A DNA stretch of 64,000 bases from Sapria himalayana (lineage: Eukaryota > Streptophyta > Magnoliopsida > Malpighiales > Rafflesiaceae). The notes beneath the pieces were generated by a model, which worked only from the letters and a program-made list of their open reading frames with translations, ran no database searches and was not told the origin of the DNA. The stretch is taken from contig JAREIK010010368.1 in NCBI GenBank assembly GCA_029783825.1, forward strand, positions 358,012 through 422,011, given 5' to 3'. This document shows positions 22,001 to 32,900 of this stretch, in pieces; positions within the stretch are counted from its first letter, which is position 1; each line of letters starts with the position of its first letter. Made by a program: the position numbers and the translations under genes.

Positions 22001-22539
22001 ACTGTGCATCCATTTAGTGGTTTATAGGTGTTATTTAAAAAAAATATCAAAAAATTTATTTTTTTTATTTTTTGATCTTTTCAAAGGTTATAAACTTTGG
22101 AAATATAATAATTTTTAAATTTTTTTCAAAAGTTAATACTATATTTAGGTATAATAATCATTATATTTATATATCATATAAATTCAATATAAATATTTTT
22201 ATTGTTAAATATTCTAATAATGATCAAAGAATAAATTAATAATCTATTATTAATAAGATAGATATCAATTTAAATATAATTACAAAACCTAAAATGATTC
22301 AAAATCAATGTAAAATTATATTACTAAATAATAATTTTTTGTTTTTAAATTTTTACTTCTTTTTATAAGATTATATTTTTTTTATTCAAAGTAAATTATT
22401 AATATTATATTTGTCTGACTAATTATTTATTTTGTAATTAATATTTATATAATAAATAACCTAATAAATATTTAAAATTAATATTAAAATTAATATTTAA
22501 AATTATAATGAATACAAATTAAAATGAGATTTAAGATTT

Positions 22540-22544
22540 ATTAT
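22540..22544. repeat. Target-site duplication, left copy (ATTAT)
   Basis: The 5-bp word ATTAT directly precedes the TG of the LTR. It is repeated directly after the terminal CA at 23121-23125. The flanks joined without the insertion restore a normal satellite sequence (GATTTATTATATATTGTATAC-like). Confidence 0.75.
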
Positions 22545-23120
22545 TGCTGTATATGTAATTTATTTTTTGATAATCTGTTTGTATAACCAAATATTTTTTC
22601 TTTTTTAATATTTTCATGTAATTTCAGGAAAGGAAATATTAAGAGGTAGGGGATGCAGCAGTAGCACAATAACGGAGGTCTCGCTGACCAGACAGCGGGC
22701 CAAAATTGGAGCAGAGCCTGACCTGTCTCATGATCTGACCCGCTCCGGTTAAATGAACTGAGATAAATTTTAATATAAAATCTTTTTAATTTTATTTTTG
22801 GGTGGCTATTTTTGGACCCATGGAACTGTTCATCATCTCTCTCTCTCTTCTCTCTGTGCGATTTATCGCGACTATTCTGTGTGCTGCATACTGTAAGACA
22901 TTTCTGTTGCTTTAATGTGTAACGCATAAGCATTTTCTGGTGGATTTAGCTAGTTGTACTGAGCGACTAGCGAACCACGTTATTTTCAGTCTTTATTTGT
23001 CACTTTTTGATTCTATCATGGATGGTTGCTAAATTGGGATATATATATATAGTTTGTTTTCTGTTGTTTCTGTGTTTTTGTATCTCAATATCACTACCGT
23101 GGAAGCACAATTTCCCAACA
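22545..23120 (-). mobile_element. Solo LTR of an LTR retrotransposon (576 bp)
   Basis: A 576-bp non-satellite block starts TGCTG and ends CAACA: canonical TG...CA with near-complementary 5-bp termini. It is flanked by a perfect 5-bp duplication ATTAT, the length LTR-retrotransposon integrases generate. No gag-pol or second LTR is present, so it is best explained as a solo LTR left by LTR-LTR recombination. Read on the minus strand it begins TGTTGGGAAATTGTGCTTCC, a Copia-like start. That strand has a TATATATATA run about 70-80 bp in and an AATAAA-like word near its end, so minus orientation is inferred. The minus-strand open frame at 22541-22933 lies across the LTR and has no recognisable domain. 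Family assignment needs a library search. Confidence 0.75.
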
Positions 23121-23125
23121 ATTAT

Positions 23126-24396
23126 ATATTGTATACAGGTTTAAATGTTCGATTATTTAGGGGTTTTGTCGTTTAAGAGTTTAGCAATTTATGTTTTTAG
23201 GCATTTAGTGGTATATAGGTTTTATTTATATAATAAAAATAATTTTTTTTTTGATTTTTTTAGATTTTCAAAGGTTATAACCTTTAAAAATAAAATAATT
23301 TTTAAAATCTTTTGAAATGTGAATACCATGTATAATTATATAATCTTATTAATTATATATCATATAAATTCAATATAAATAATTTTAATGATAGATATTA
23401 TAATAATGATCAAAAATTAAATTAATAAATTATTATTAATAATATAAATATTAATTAAAATATATTTACATAACACAAAATGATTCAAAATCAGATAAAA
23501 ATATATTACTAAATAATAATATTAAATTTTTAAAATTTTTTATCTTTTTATAAGCTTATATATTTTTATGATTAAAAATAAATTATTTAAATAATATCAG
23601 TCTCACTCGAAATTTATTTTGTAATTAATTTTTTAAAAAAATTAAAATATAAATAATTAAAATGAATATTTAAAATTATAATAAATAGAAATAAAAATGA
23701 GATTTATTATTTATTAAGTACTATACAGCTATTATAAGGTTTATTATTTAGGGGTTTCGGGTTTTATGAGCTACTAATTTAAGTAAGTAAACATTTAGTG
23801 GTCTATAAGTTTTATTTAAAAAAGAAATAACAAAAAAATTATTTTTTGTATTCTTTCTCATTTTTTAAGATTATAACCTTTGAAAATATAATAATATTTA
23901 CAATTTTTTGAAATGTGAATACAATATTTAGTTATAATAATGTTATTAATTATATATAATATAAATTAAATATAAACAATTTTATTAATAAATAATATAA
24001 TAATGATCAAAATTGAAATTAATAAACTATTAATAAAAAGATTTATATTAATTAAAAAATATTTACATAACCCAAATTGATTCAAAATTAAAGTAAAATA
24101 TATTACTGGATAATAATTTTTAATTTTTAAATTTTTACATCTTTTATAAGCATATATATTTTTTTATTAAAAATAAATTAATTAAAATATATATGTCGCT
24201 CTCATAATTTAATTTGTAATAAATATTTCTATAAAAATAAACTAATAAATAATAAAAATGAATATATAAAATTATAATAAATAGAAATAAAAATTAGATT
24301 TATTTATTATTAAGTAGTATATAGCAGTTTAATGGTTTATGTATTTAGGAATTACGGGGTTTTGGAGTTTACTGATTTAACGTTATATGCACCCTG
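23126..24396 (+). repeat. AT-rich satellite array, block III
   Basis: About two monomers between the solo LTR and hAT copy B, with anchors near 23201 and 23793. The last unit ends in the GTATATAGCAGTTTAATGG and TTACTGATTTAAC type that normally continues as GTGTATGCATTTAGTGG. hAT copy B interrupts exactly this word. Confidence 0.9.
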
Positions 24397-24414
24397 TAGG
24401 GCTGCTCATGGGAC
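24397..24414 (+). repeat. Left terminal inverted repeat of hAT copy B
   Basis: TAGGGCTGCTCATGGGAC pairs with the right end at 28075-28092 with one mismatch. It starts with the TAGGG/CAGGG-like terminus common in plant hAT elements. It marks the left boundary, because satellite sequence resumes immediately upstream. Confidence 0.85.
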
Positions 24415-24550
24415 TCGGAAATTTGCGACCCAACCCGAAGTCTTGTCCTGATAGAATCGGGACTGAGAAAAATCCGTTGACTTTGACTTTTCCCGTCCCG
24501 TTCTGTCACTTTTTTTTCTGTTGGGACGATTCTAGATCTTAAGCAACATC
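24411..24550. promoter_or_regulatory. Left subterminal GGGAC/GTCCC cluster
   Basis: Repeated short words (GGGACTCGG, CGGGACTGAG, CCCGTCCCG, TTGGGACGATTC) occur in both orientations just inside the terminal repeat and are mirrored at the right end. In hAT elements such subterminal motifs are transposase-binding sites. That role is inferred from family knowledge, not shown here. Confidence 0.45.
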
Positions 24551-24600
24551 CATCCCGAGAACCATCCGATCCTAAGAAACCGATACTAGAACCAAGAATA

Positions 24601-24613
24601 TGTGTGTGTGTGT
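24601..24613. repeat. Short (TG)n microsatellite
   Basis: A run of alternating TG of about 13 bases lies within the 5' untranslated part of hAT copy B. The equivalent position in copy A is outside the window. Confidence 0.8.
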
Positions 24614-24980
24614 AACATAAAGATGCCACCAATTCCGCTACTGCCCATCCAATTATGACGCACCTATTGCTGTTCCGACGAGTTCCATGCCACCTCACTC
24701 CATTCTAGCCGTGTTCAGTTAGGTCCCGCCCTTGTCCGTAGCACCTCTGGTTGCCTCCACCATGTCTCACATGCGACCAGCCTTTTGGTTTTTTTTTCTG
24801 ACGAGAATTGAGTGATTTAATTATTTTTATTATTATGTGTCTCAGTCATTTTTATTGAGTATTGGTTGTGGTGTTGTGGTTGGGCCGAATGAGTGGGCTG
24901 AATGTATTACATTCAGTTTTGTAGAGCTTACTTGTTTGAAATATTTATAGGTATTTATGCTTAACATATCACATTAATTA

Positions 24981-27278
24981 ATGGCAATGAAGATGATACA
25001 ATCTAGTAGTAAACAAAAAATAGAATAAATTGAAGATGATCACATCTCAAATGTTCAAAGTACTAGTAAATCCAATCATCATTTTTTCACAAACCCTCCT
25101 ATTGTTATGGCAGGTTCTTCAATTCCAATTGTAAAAGAAAGACAAGGTACATATGAACTTAAAGCTCATAAAAAATATAAGTCTGCTGTTTGGGAAACTT
25201 ATGAGATATTAGTTGATTCAGAGGGAAATGAAACTGGTAGGGCAGCTTGCATATGGTGTAGGAAAGAATATTTGAAAAAAGTGATCAAGGTATTTCAGGT
25301 TTATGGAAATACATGAGAGAGACTTGTAAGAAATTTCCACATAAAAAAGAATTAATAGAAGCTCACAAAGGTAAAGACAAGTCACAATCTTTGTTGAGTT
25401 TCACTAAAGGTACTAGTTTAGAAGATAAAATATTAACTTGTTGGCAATTTGATCAACAACTAGTTAGGGAGGCTTTGGTGAAAATGATCATTAAAGATGA
25501 ATTGACTTTTTGTTTTATTGAGAGGGATGAGTTTATGGAATTTTGTGAAGTTAGTGTGCCTCAATTTAAAATTCCATCTAGGCACTCTATACTGAGGGAT
25601 TGTTTTTATTTGTTTCTGAAGGAAAAGAAGAAATTATTTGATAGCATATCATCACATTGCTGTAGAGTTTCATTGACTACCGACACTTGGACTAGCATTC
25701 AAAATTTGTCTTATATATGTTTGACTGGTCATTTCATTGATTCTCAATGGAATTTGCATAAAAGGCTTTTGAACTTTTGTGTAATTAAAAGTCATTCTAG
25801 TGTTAATATTAGAAATGCTATTAAGTTTTGCATGAATGAATGGGGTTTGAGAAAGTTGATGTGCATTACTGTTGACAATGCATAAAATAATGATGTTGCA
25901 GTTGAACAATTGAAAAAAGGGCTTGTGAAGAAATGTGTTGTACTTTTGAGAGGTAAGCATTTTCATATGAGATTTTGTGCTCATATCCTAAACTTAATTG
26001 TTAGAGATGCCATTGCAGTAGTTGAGGGTGCTATTCAAAAAATTAGAGGTGTGGTGAAATATGTGAGGAGCAGTCCTTAAAGATTACATATGTTTAAGTT
26101 ATGTGTTTAAGAAGCAAACTTGACATATGGATCTTCATTGCAATTAGATTGTCCTACAAGAAGGAATTCAACTTATTTATGCGACAAACTGATATAAAAT
26201 ATCAAAAAGAATTTGATAAGATGGAGGACAAAGGCAAAAGGGTTTTGAAGGAGTTTGGTTCAAACGTTCCAATTGAGAGAGACTGAACAAATGCCAAGAT
26301 TTTGTCTCGTTTATTGAAAACTATTTATAAGGTAACATGTAAATTTTCAGGCTCATAATATTCTACCTCTAGTGTTTATTTTCATGTGATTATTCCAATT
26401 TTGAAAAAAATTGAGCTTTGTGAAAATAGTAGAGAAACAATGGTGTCTGAAATGGGGATGAAAATGAGGCATAAATTCAACAAATATTGGGGTTCACTTC
26501 AGTCAACAAATATTATGCTTTTTGTAGCAGTAGTGTTGGATCCTAGATATAAGCTCAAATATCTCAAGGTTATGTACACTTAGCATTATGGAGAGGAATT
26601 TGCTAAAAATTTGGTGAAAAATGTTATAAATGCTTTGAATGAGATGATGGATGATTATAAAGATTTAAATGAAGATGAATCAAAAGAAGATGATTTCTTT
26701 TCTATAGTGTTGAAGAAAAATGAAGATTTCTTTGATGGTTGTGATACTTATGTTGATGATTTTTTTGTTGAACTGGAGAAAGAACAAGAAGTTGCAGCTT
26801 TGGAAGAGTTGGATAGGTACTTGGAGGACAAACTTGAAAAAAATAGAATTGATTTTGATCTTCTAAACTGGTGGAAGGTAAATGAGTTTAGGTATCCTTC
26901 TTTGGCAAATATAGCAAGGGATGTATTTGCTATCGAAGCATCTTTTGTGGCCTACGAATCTACATTTAGCACTGGGGGGGAGAACTTTAGATAAATTTAG
27001 GAGTTCTTTAAGACCTATTACAGCTGAAGTTCTCATATGTCTACAAGATTGGTTGAGAAGCTCAAACAAACCTATTGAAATTGAAGAATTAGTTCAAGAC
27101 CTTGATGATGATGAATCATGTTAGTATATAAATCTTGTAAATTTTAATTTCACTTTTACTTATTTTATTCATAGAAATAAATAAAAATATGGTTCAATTA
27201 CAATTTTCAGAGGGGTCACAATATCCAAGTATTCTTCCAACTATAGTTGGCCAACTAAATTTGGAATGGTTTTATTAA
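24981..27278 (+). pseudogene. hAT transposase pseudogene (copy B)
   Basis: This is a decayed cut-and-paste transposase, longer than copy A because it keeps the segment at about 26497-26701. The in-frame upstream ATG is 24981, with the second ATG at 25107 after a TAA at 25026-25028. Parts: BED-like finger (Cys codons 25248-25250 and 25257-25259); RNase-H-like core with Asp at 25682-25684 (TTDTW) and 25874-25876 (VDNA), then CAHILNLIV; VVLDPRYKL near 26532; hAT dimerisation block from about 26803 (LEELDRYLEDK, LNWWKVNEFRYPSL) with Glu at 26956-26958 in the YESTFSTGG motif. Breaks: -1 slip near 25274-25280, stops at 25883, 26078, 26108, 26284, 26356 and 26581, a -1 slip near 26178-26182, and a 7-G run (26974-26980) where copy A has 6. 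The last base of exon 1 is T, creating TAG across the splice. Confidence 0.92.
27120..27210 (+). other. Predicted 91-bp GT-AG intron in transposase copy B
   Basis: Donor GTTAGTATAT and acceptor ACAATTTTCAG are the same as in copy A and the interval is also 91 bp. Here the exon base before GT is T rather than G, so splicing would create a TAG stop instead of GAG. Confidence 0.65.
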
Positions 27279-27919
27279 ATTTTATAAGGTAATATTTTGT
27301 TTTTTTATTACACTTTCATCTTATAAATTTATGTCTACATGATTAACATGTTTTCATCTCTAGTTGTCCTTCTACTGTGGAGGAAGAAAAGGGAGGAGTT
27401 GTAGAAGAGATAATTAATTGGGTTTGGATTTTCGTTGCTATTCCGGGACGGACCTTTGAAATGATTATTATCATGATTGTTATTAGTTGTATTTTTTTAT
27501 TATATAATGATGCCTAATTTTAGCACTTACTTAAGTAGTAATTGCTGCTACCAATGTTTGTGGTCATCTTTAGCTATTCCTTAATATTTTAAGTAATTGT
27601 TTAAAAAATGCAATATTGCTATTATGGTTAACTTTCACTCGGCTGAACAAAGCCAAATTGTAACAAAACAAAGAACCAAATTAAGCACACAAATCAGTCC
27701 CATTCTATTTAACATTTTTATCCTTTTCTGCACATCAATGCTTTTGACTAGGTAATGTAACTCATTTGCGATATTCAACCTATTTGACAAAACAAAATTG
27801 GCCCAATTTGAGTTTGAAATATACATAACTAATAAATGATAAATGGTACAACAAAAGGTTTCGACATGAACTAACTTGGACAGTTTGAAGAAATTAAATT
27901 GTAAAAAATGTTCGAACTC

Positions 27920-28080
27920 CGTTCCATCCCGTAACTATTTTATCCTACACAAAATACCCGATATCCATCTCGTCCCTCCCGATATTTTAAAACTATGGAA
28001 TGGGTCTGGTTCTTCAAAAACAAATCTCCGAATTGTGAGAAGGGACTGGAGATTTGTAATCCCCATCCCGTCCCGTCCCA
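27920..28080. promoter_or_regulatory. Right subterminal GTCCC/CCCATCCC cluster of hAT copy B
   Basis: Words such as CCATCCCG, TCGTCCCTCCCG, GAAGGGACTGG and ATCCCCATCCCGTCCCGTCC are concentrated in the last 170 bp, matching the left end and copy A 3135-3300. They are likely transposase-binding subterminal repeats, by analogy with other hAT elements. Confidence 0.45.
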
Positions 28081-28092
28081 TGAGCACCCCTA
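28075..28092 (-). repeat. Right terminal inverted repeat of hAT copy B
   Basis: Minus-strand TAGGGGTGCTCATGGGAC mirrors 24397-24414 with one mismatch. Satellite resumes at GCATTGAGTGGTTTATAGG. Confidence 0.87.
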
Positions 28093-28600
28093 GCATTGAG
28101 TGGTTTATAGGTTTTATTTAAAAAATAAAAAAACAAAAAATTTATTTTTATTATTTTTTGATATTTTCAAAGGTTATAACCGTTAAAAATATAATACTTT
28201 ATAAATTTTTTTCAAATGTGAATACAATATTTAGTTATACTAATCATTATATTTATATATTAAATAAATTAAATATAAACAATTTTATTGATTAATAATT
28301 AATAATAATTAAAAAATAAATTAATAATCCATTAATACAAATATAGATATTAATTAAAATATACTTACAAAAATTAAAATGATTAAGAAGCAAAGAAAAA
28401 TATATTACTATATAATAATTTTTTGTTTTTGAATTTTTTTTTCTTTTAATAAGTTTATCTATATTTTTTTGATGAAAAATAATTTATATAAATTATATTT
28501 GTCTAACTCATAATTTATTTTGTAATTAATATTTATATATAAATAAACAAATAAATAATTAAAATGAATATTTAAAATTATAATAAAAAATATGAGATTT

Positions 28601-28650
28601 ATTATTTATTATTTATTATTTATTATTTATTATTTATTATTTATTATTTA
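28601..28650. repeat. Heptamer minisatellite (ATTATTT)n inside monomer tail
   Basis: About seven units of ATTATTT in a row, where most monomers have two or three. Smaller expansions of the same word occur at about 6765-6783, 55500-55520 and 58755-58780, so this part of the monomer is slippage-prone. Confidence 0.9.
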
Positions 28651-28812
28651 GGGATACCAGTTTAATTTAAATTAGATCCGTCTCACTAATAATTTATTTT
28701 GTAATAAATTTTTCTATAAAAATAAATTGATAAATAATTAAAATAAAAATTTTAAATTATACTGAATAAAAATTAAAATGAGATTTATGATTTATTATTA
28801 ATGTATACCAAT
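28650..28812 (+). repeat. Compound monomer: duplicated monomer 3' end
   Basis: GGGATACCAGTTTAATTTAA joins ATTAGATCCGTCTCACTAAT and repeats the monomer tail to ATGTATACCAATTTAATAG. It is the same joint type as at 12305, 37600, 50375 and 55528. Confidence 0.75.
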
Positions 28813-29873
28813 TTAATAGTTTATTTATTTAGTGGTTTTGTCGTTAGGAGTTTAACAATTTATGTTTTTAGGGTTTTAGTGGTTTATAGGTTTTATATAA
28901 AAAAATAAAATAACAAAAAAATTTTCTATAATTTGTTAACATTTTCATAGGTTATCCTTTGAAAATATAATAATATTTACAATTTTTTGAAATGTGAATA
29001 CAATATTTAGTGATAATAATATTAATAATTATATATCTTATAAATTCAATATAAACAATTTTATTGATAGACAATATAATAATGATCATAAATTAAATTA
29101 ATAAACTATTAATAAAGAGATAGATATTAATTAAAAAATATTTACAAAACCCAAATTGATTCAAAATTAAAGTAAAATATATTACTGGATAATAATTTTT
29201 AATTTTTAAATTTTTATTTCTTTTAGAACCATATATTTTTTTTATTAAAATTAAATTAATTAAATTATATTTATCGCACTCATACTTTATTTTGTAATAA
29301 ATATTTCAAAAAAAATAAACTAATAAATAATTAAAATGAATATTTAAAATTATAATAAATAGAAATAAAAATTAGATTTATTAATTATTAAGTAGTATAT
29401 AGCAGTTTAATGGTTTATGTATTTAGGAATTACGGCGTTTAGGAGTTTACTGATTTAATTGTGTATGCATTTAGTGGTTTATTGGATTTATTTAAAAAAA
29501 ATAAAAAAAAATATTTTTATTATTTTTTGATATTTTCAAAGATTATAACCATTGAAAATATAATAATTTTTAAATTTTTTTCAAAAGTGAATAACTATTT
29601 ATTTATAATAATCATAATAATTATATATCATATAAATTCAATATAAACAATTTTATTAATAGATATTCTAATAATTATCAAAATATAAATTAAAAATCTA
29701 TTATGGATAAGATTGATATTAGTTAAAATATAATATCAAAACCTAAAATGATTCAAATGCAAAGCAAAATATATTACTTAATAATAATTATTTGTTTTTA
29801 AGTATTCATTCTTTTTATAAGCATATCTATTTTTTGATGAAAAATAATTTTTATAAATTATATTTTTAACTCA

Positions 29874-29878
<5 letters not shown>

Positions 29879-29906
<28 letters not shown>
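29879..29906. repeat. (TA)14 microsatellite
   Basis: An uninterrupted TA dinucleotide run replaces the usual ATTTATATATAAA word of the monomer. The sister monomer at 13560-13590 has only a short TATATATATA. Confidence 0.9.
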
Positions 29907-29910
<4 letters not shown>

Positions 29911-32900
29911 TAAACAATCAAAGTGAATTTTTTAAATTAAAATGAAAACAAATAAAAATGAGATTTATTAATTATTATTTAGGGGATACCCGTATAAATG
30001 ATTATCTATATAGGGGTATCAGGATTTTGTAGTTTAGTGATTTTAGTGTTTAGGCATTTAGTGATTTATAGGTTTTATTTAAATAATGAAATAATAAAAA
30101 AAAATATTTTTTTTTTGTTTTTTCACATGTTTAAAGGTTATCTTTGAAAATATAATAATTTTAAAATTTTTTTCAAAAGTGAATGCAATATTTAGTTATA
30201 ATAATTATTAAATTTATATATCATATATATTAAATATAAATATTTTTATTGATAAATATTATAATACTGATCAAAAAATAAATTAATAATCTATTATTAA
30301 TAAGTTAGATATCAATTAAAATATAATTACAAAACCTAAATTAATACAGAAACAAAGTAAAATATATTACTATATAAAAATTTTGTATTTTTTATTTTTT
30401 TCTTCTTTTAATAAGTTTATCTATATTTTTTTGTTGAAAAATAATTTATATAAATTATATTTTTATAACTTATAATTTATTTTGTATTTAATATTTATAT
30501 AAAAATAAACTAATAAAAAATTAAAATGAATAATTAAAATTATAATGAAAAAAATAAAAATGAGATTTATTATTTATAATTTAGAATATACCTGTTTAAA
30601 AAATTTATCTATTTAGGGTTTTCAAGATTTAAAAGTTATTAATTTAAGTATTTAGGCATTAAAAGGTTTATAGCTTTTAGTTAAACAATGAAATAACAAA
30701 AAAATTATTTTTGATATTTATTCAAATTTTCTAAAGTCATAACATTTGAAAATATAATAATTTTAAACTTTTTTAAAAATGTGAATACAATATTTAGTAA
30801 TAATAATAATTATAACTATATATAATATAAACTAAATATAAACAATTTTATTGATAATATTATATCAATTATCAAAAAATAAATTAATAAACTATTATTA
30901 ATATGATAGATATAAATTAAAATATAATTAAAAAACCTAAAATAATTCAAAATCAAAGTAAAATTTATTACTAAATAATAATAATTTTTTTTATTTTTTA
31001 CATCATTTTATAAGCTTATATATTTTTTTGTTAAAAAATATATTAATTAAATTATATTTGTCACTCTTAATTTATTTTGTAATTAATATTTCTATAAATT
31101 ATTTAAATTATATTTTAGGTTTATGAGTTTAAAGGTTTAGGTATTTAGGGGATTCGGGGTTTAGGAGTTTAAAGATTTATGTATTTAGGCATTTAATGGT
31201 TTATAAGTTTTATTTAAACAATGATATAAGAAAAAATTTATTTTTGTTATTTGTTCTCATTTTTGAAGATTATAACCTTGGAAAATATAACAATTTTAAA
31301 ATTTTTTTTATATGTGAATACTATATTTAGTTATGATAATCTTAATAAATATATACCATGTTAATTCAATATAAACAATTATATTGATAGATATTATATT
31401 AATGTTCATAAAATAAATTAATAAAATTATTAATAAGATAGATATTTTTTAAAATATATTTGCAAAACATAAATTTATTCAAAATCAAAGTAAAATATAA
31501 TAATAAATAATAATTTTTTTGATATTGTACTTCTTTTTATAAGTTTATATTTTTTGTATTAAAACTAAATTATTTAAATTATATTTGTCTACCACATAAT
31601 TTATTTTTAATTTATAAATCTATAAAAATAAACTAATAAATAATTAAAATGAATATTAAAAATTATAATGAATACAAATAAATTTGAGATTTATTATTTA
31701 TTATTCAGGATATATTAGTTTAATGGTTTAAGTATTTAGGTTTTTTGGGATTTAGTTATTTAAGTGTTTAGGACATTAGTGATTTATAGTTTTTATTTAT
31801 GAGTATAAAAAAATAAAAAATCAAATTTTTTGATTTTTTTTTAATTTTTGAAGGTTATAATCTTTAAAAATATAATAATTTTAATTTTTTTAAATGTTAA
31901 TATAATATTTAGTTATAAAATTCTTAATAATTATATATAATGTAAACTCAATATAAATAATTTTATTAATAGATATTATAATAATGATCAATAAAAAATT
32001 AATAAACTAATATTAATAAGAATGATATAAATTAAAATATAATAGCAAAAACTAAAATGATTCAAAATCAAAATAAAATATATTACAATATAATAAATTT
32101 TTGTTTTTAAAATTTTGCCTCTTTTTATATGCATATATATTTTTCTTGATAAAAAATAAATTATTTAAAATAGATATGTCTCACTAATAATTTATTTTGT
32201 AATTAATATTTATATAAAAATAAACCAAAAAATAATTAAAATAAAAATTTAAAATTACACTCAATAAAAATTAAAATAAGATTTATGATTTATTATTAAT
32301 GTATACCAATTTAATAGTTTTAGTATTTACAAGTTTTGTCATTTAGGAGTTTAGCGATTTATGTTTTTAGGCATTTAGTAGTTTATAGGTTTTATTTAAA
32401 CAATAAAATAACAAAAAAAAAATTGTAATTTTTTGTCATTTTCATATGTTATAACCTTTGAAATTATAATAATATTTAAATTTTTTAAAATAGGAAAACA
32501 ATATTTAGTTATAATAATTTTAATAATTATATATCATATAAATATAATATAAAAAATTTTATTGATAGATATTATTATAATTATCAAAAATTAAATTAAT
32601 AATCTATTAATAATAAGATAGATATTAATTAAAAAATATTTACAAAACCCAAATTGATTCAAAATTAAAGTAAAAAATATTGATGGATAATAATTTTTAA
32701 TTTTTAAAATTTTACTTCTTGTATAAGCGTATATATATTTTTTGATTAAAAATAAATTATTTAAATTATATTTGTCGCACTCATAATTTATTTTGTAATA
32801 AATATTTCTATAAAATAATCTTATAAAATATTAAAATGAATATTTAAAATAATAATAAATTGAAATAAAAATTAGATTTCTTAATTATTAAGTAGAATAT

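Larger units (their letters stand above)
10795..22539 (+). repeat. AT-rich satellite array, block II
   Basis: About 20 monomers, all in + orientation. Anchors lie near 10828, 11416, 11797, 12537, 13142, 13728, 14328, 14853, 15500, 16078, 16669, 17269, 17801, 18386, 18985, 19586, 20177, 20772, 21432 and 22010. Most spacings are 530-610 bp; exceptions are the short 11416-11797 unit and the long 11797-12537 unit. The first five units correspond in order to those following complex copies 2 and 3. A fused junction near 21300-21410 jumps directly into TTTATCGTTTAGGAG, deleting most of one monomer. There are no genes; the short open frames (for example 11408-11623 and 14861-15142) cover different phases of the same repeat and are not conserved. 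Confidence 0.93.
24397..28092 (+). mobile_element. hAT DNA transposon, copy B (full length, inactive)
   Basis: A 3,696-bp element with both ends present. The left end TAGGGCTGCTCATGGGAC and the right end (minus strand TAGGGGTGCTCATGGGAC) match at 17 of 18 positions. Subterminal regions are rich in GTCCC/GGGAC words. The interior holds a decayed transposase with one predicted intron. The flanking octamers GCACCCTG and GCATTGAG match at only 4 of 8 positions, so the target duplication has decayed; the right one resembles the satellite word GCATTTAG. It sits at the same satellite position as copy A, and the monomer to its right shares private variants with the one right of copy A (GTTATACTAATC, AAAGAAAAATATATT). 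This points to amplification with the array. Confidence 0.92.

Noticed and set aside
22541..22933. 130-residue minus-strand open frame
   Set aside because: It lies across the solo LTR and runs past its left terminus into satellite; low-complexity composition and no domain. LTRs do not normally encode protein.
24369..24698. 109-residue minus-strand open frame at the left end of hAT copy B
   Set aside because: It crosses the transposon boundary into satellite and reads the antisense of the terminal and subterminal repeats; a chance frame.
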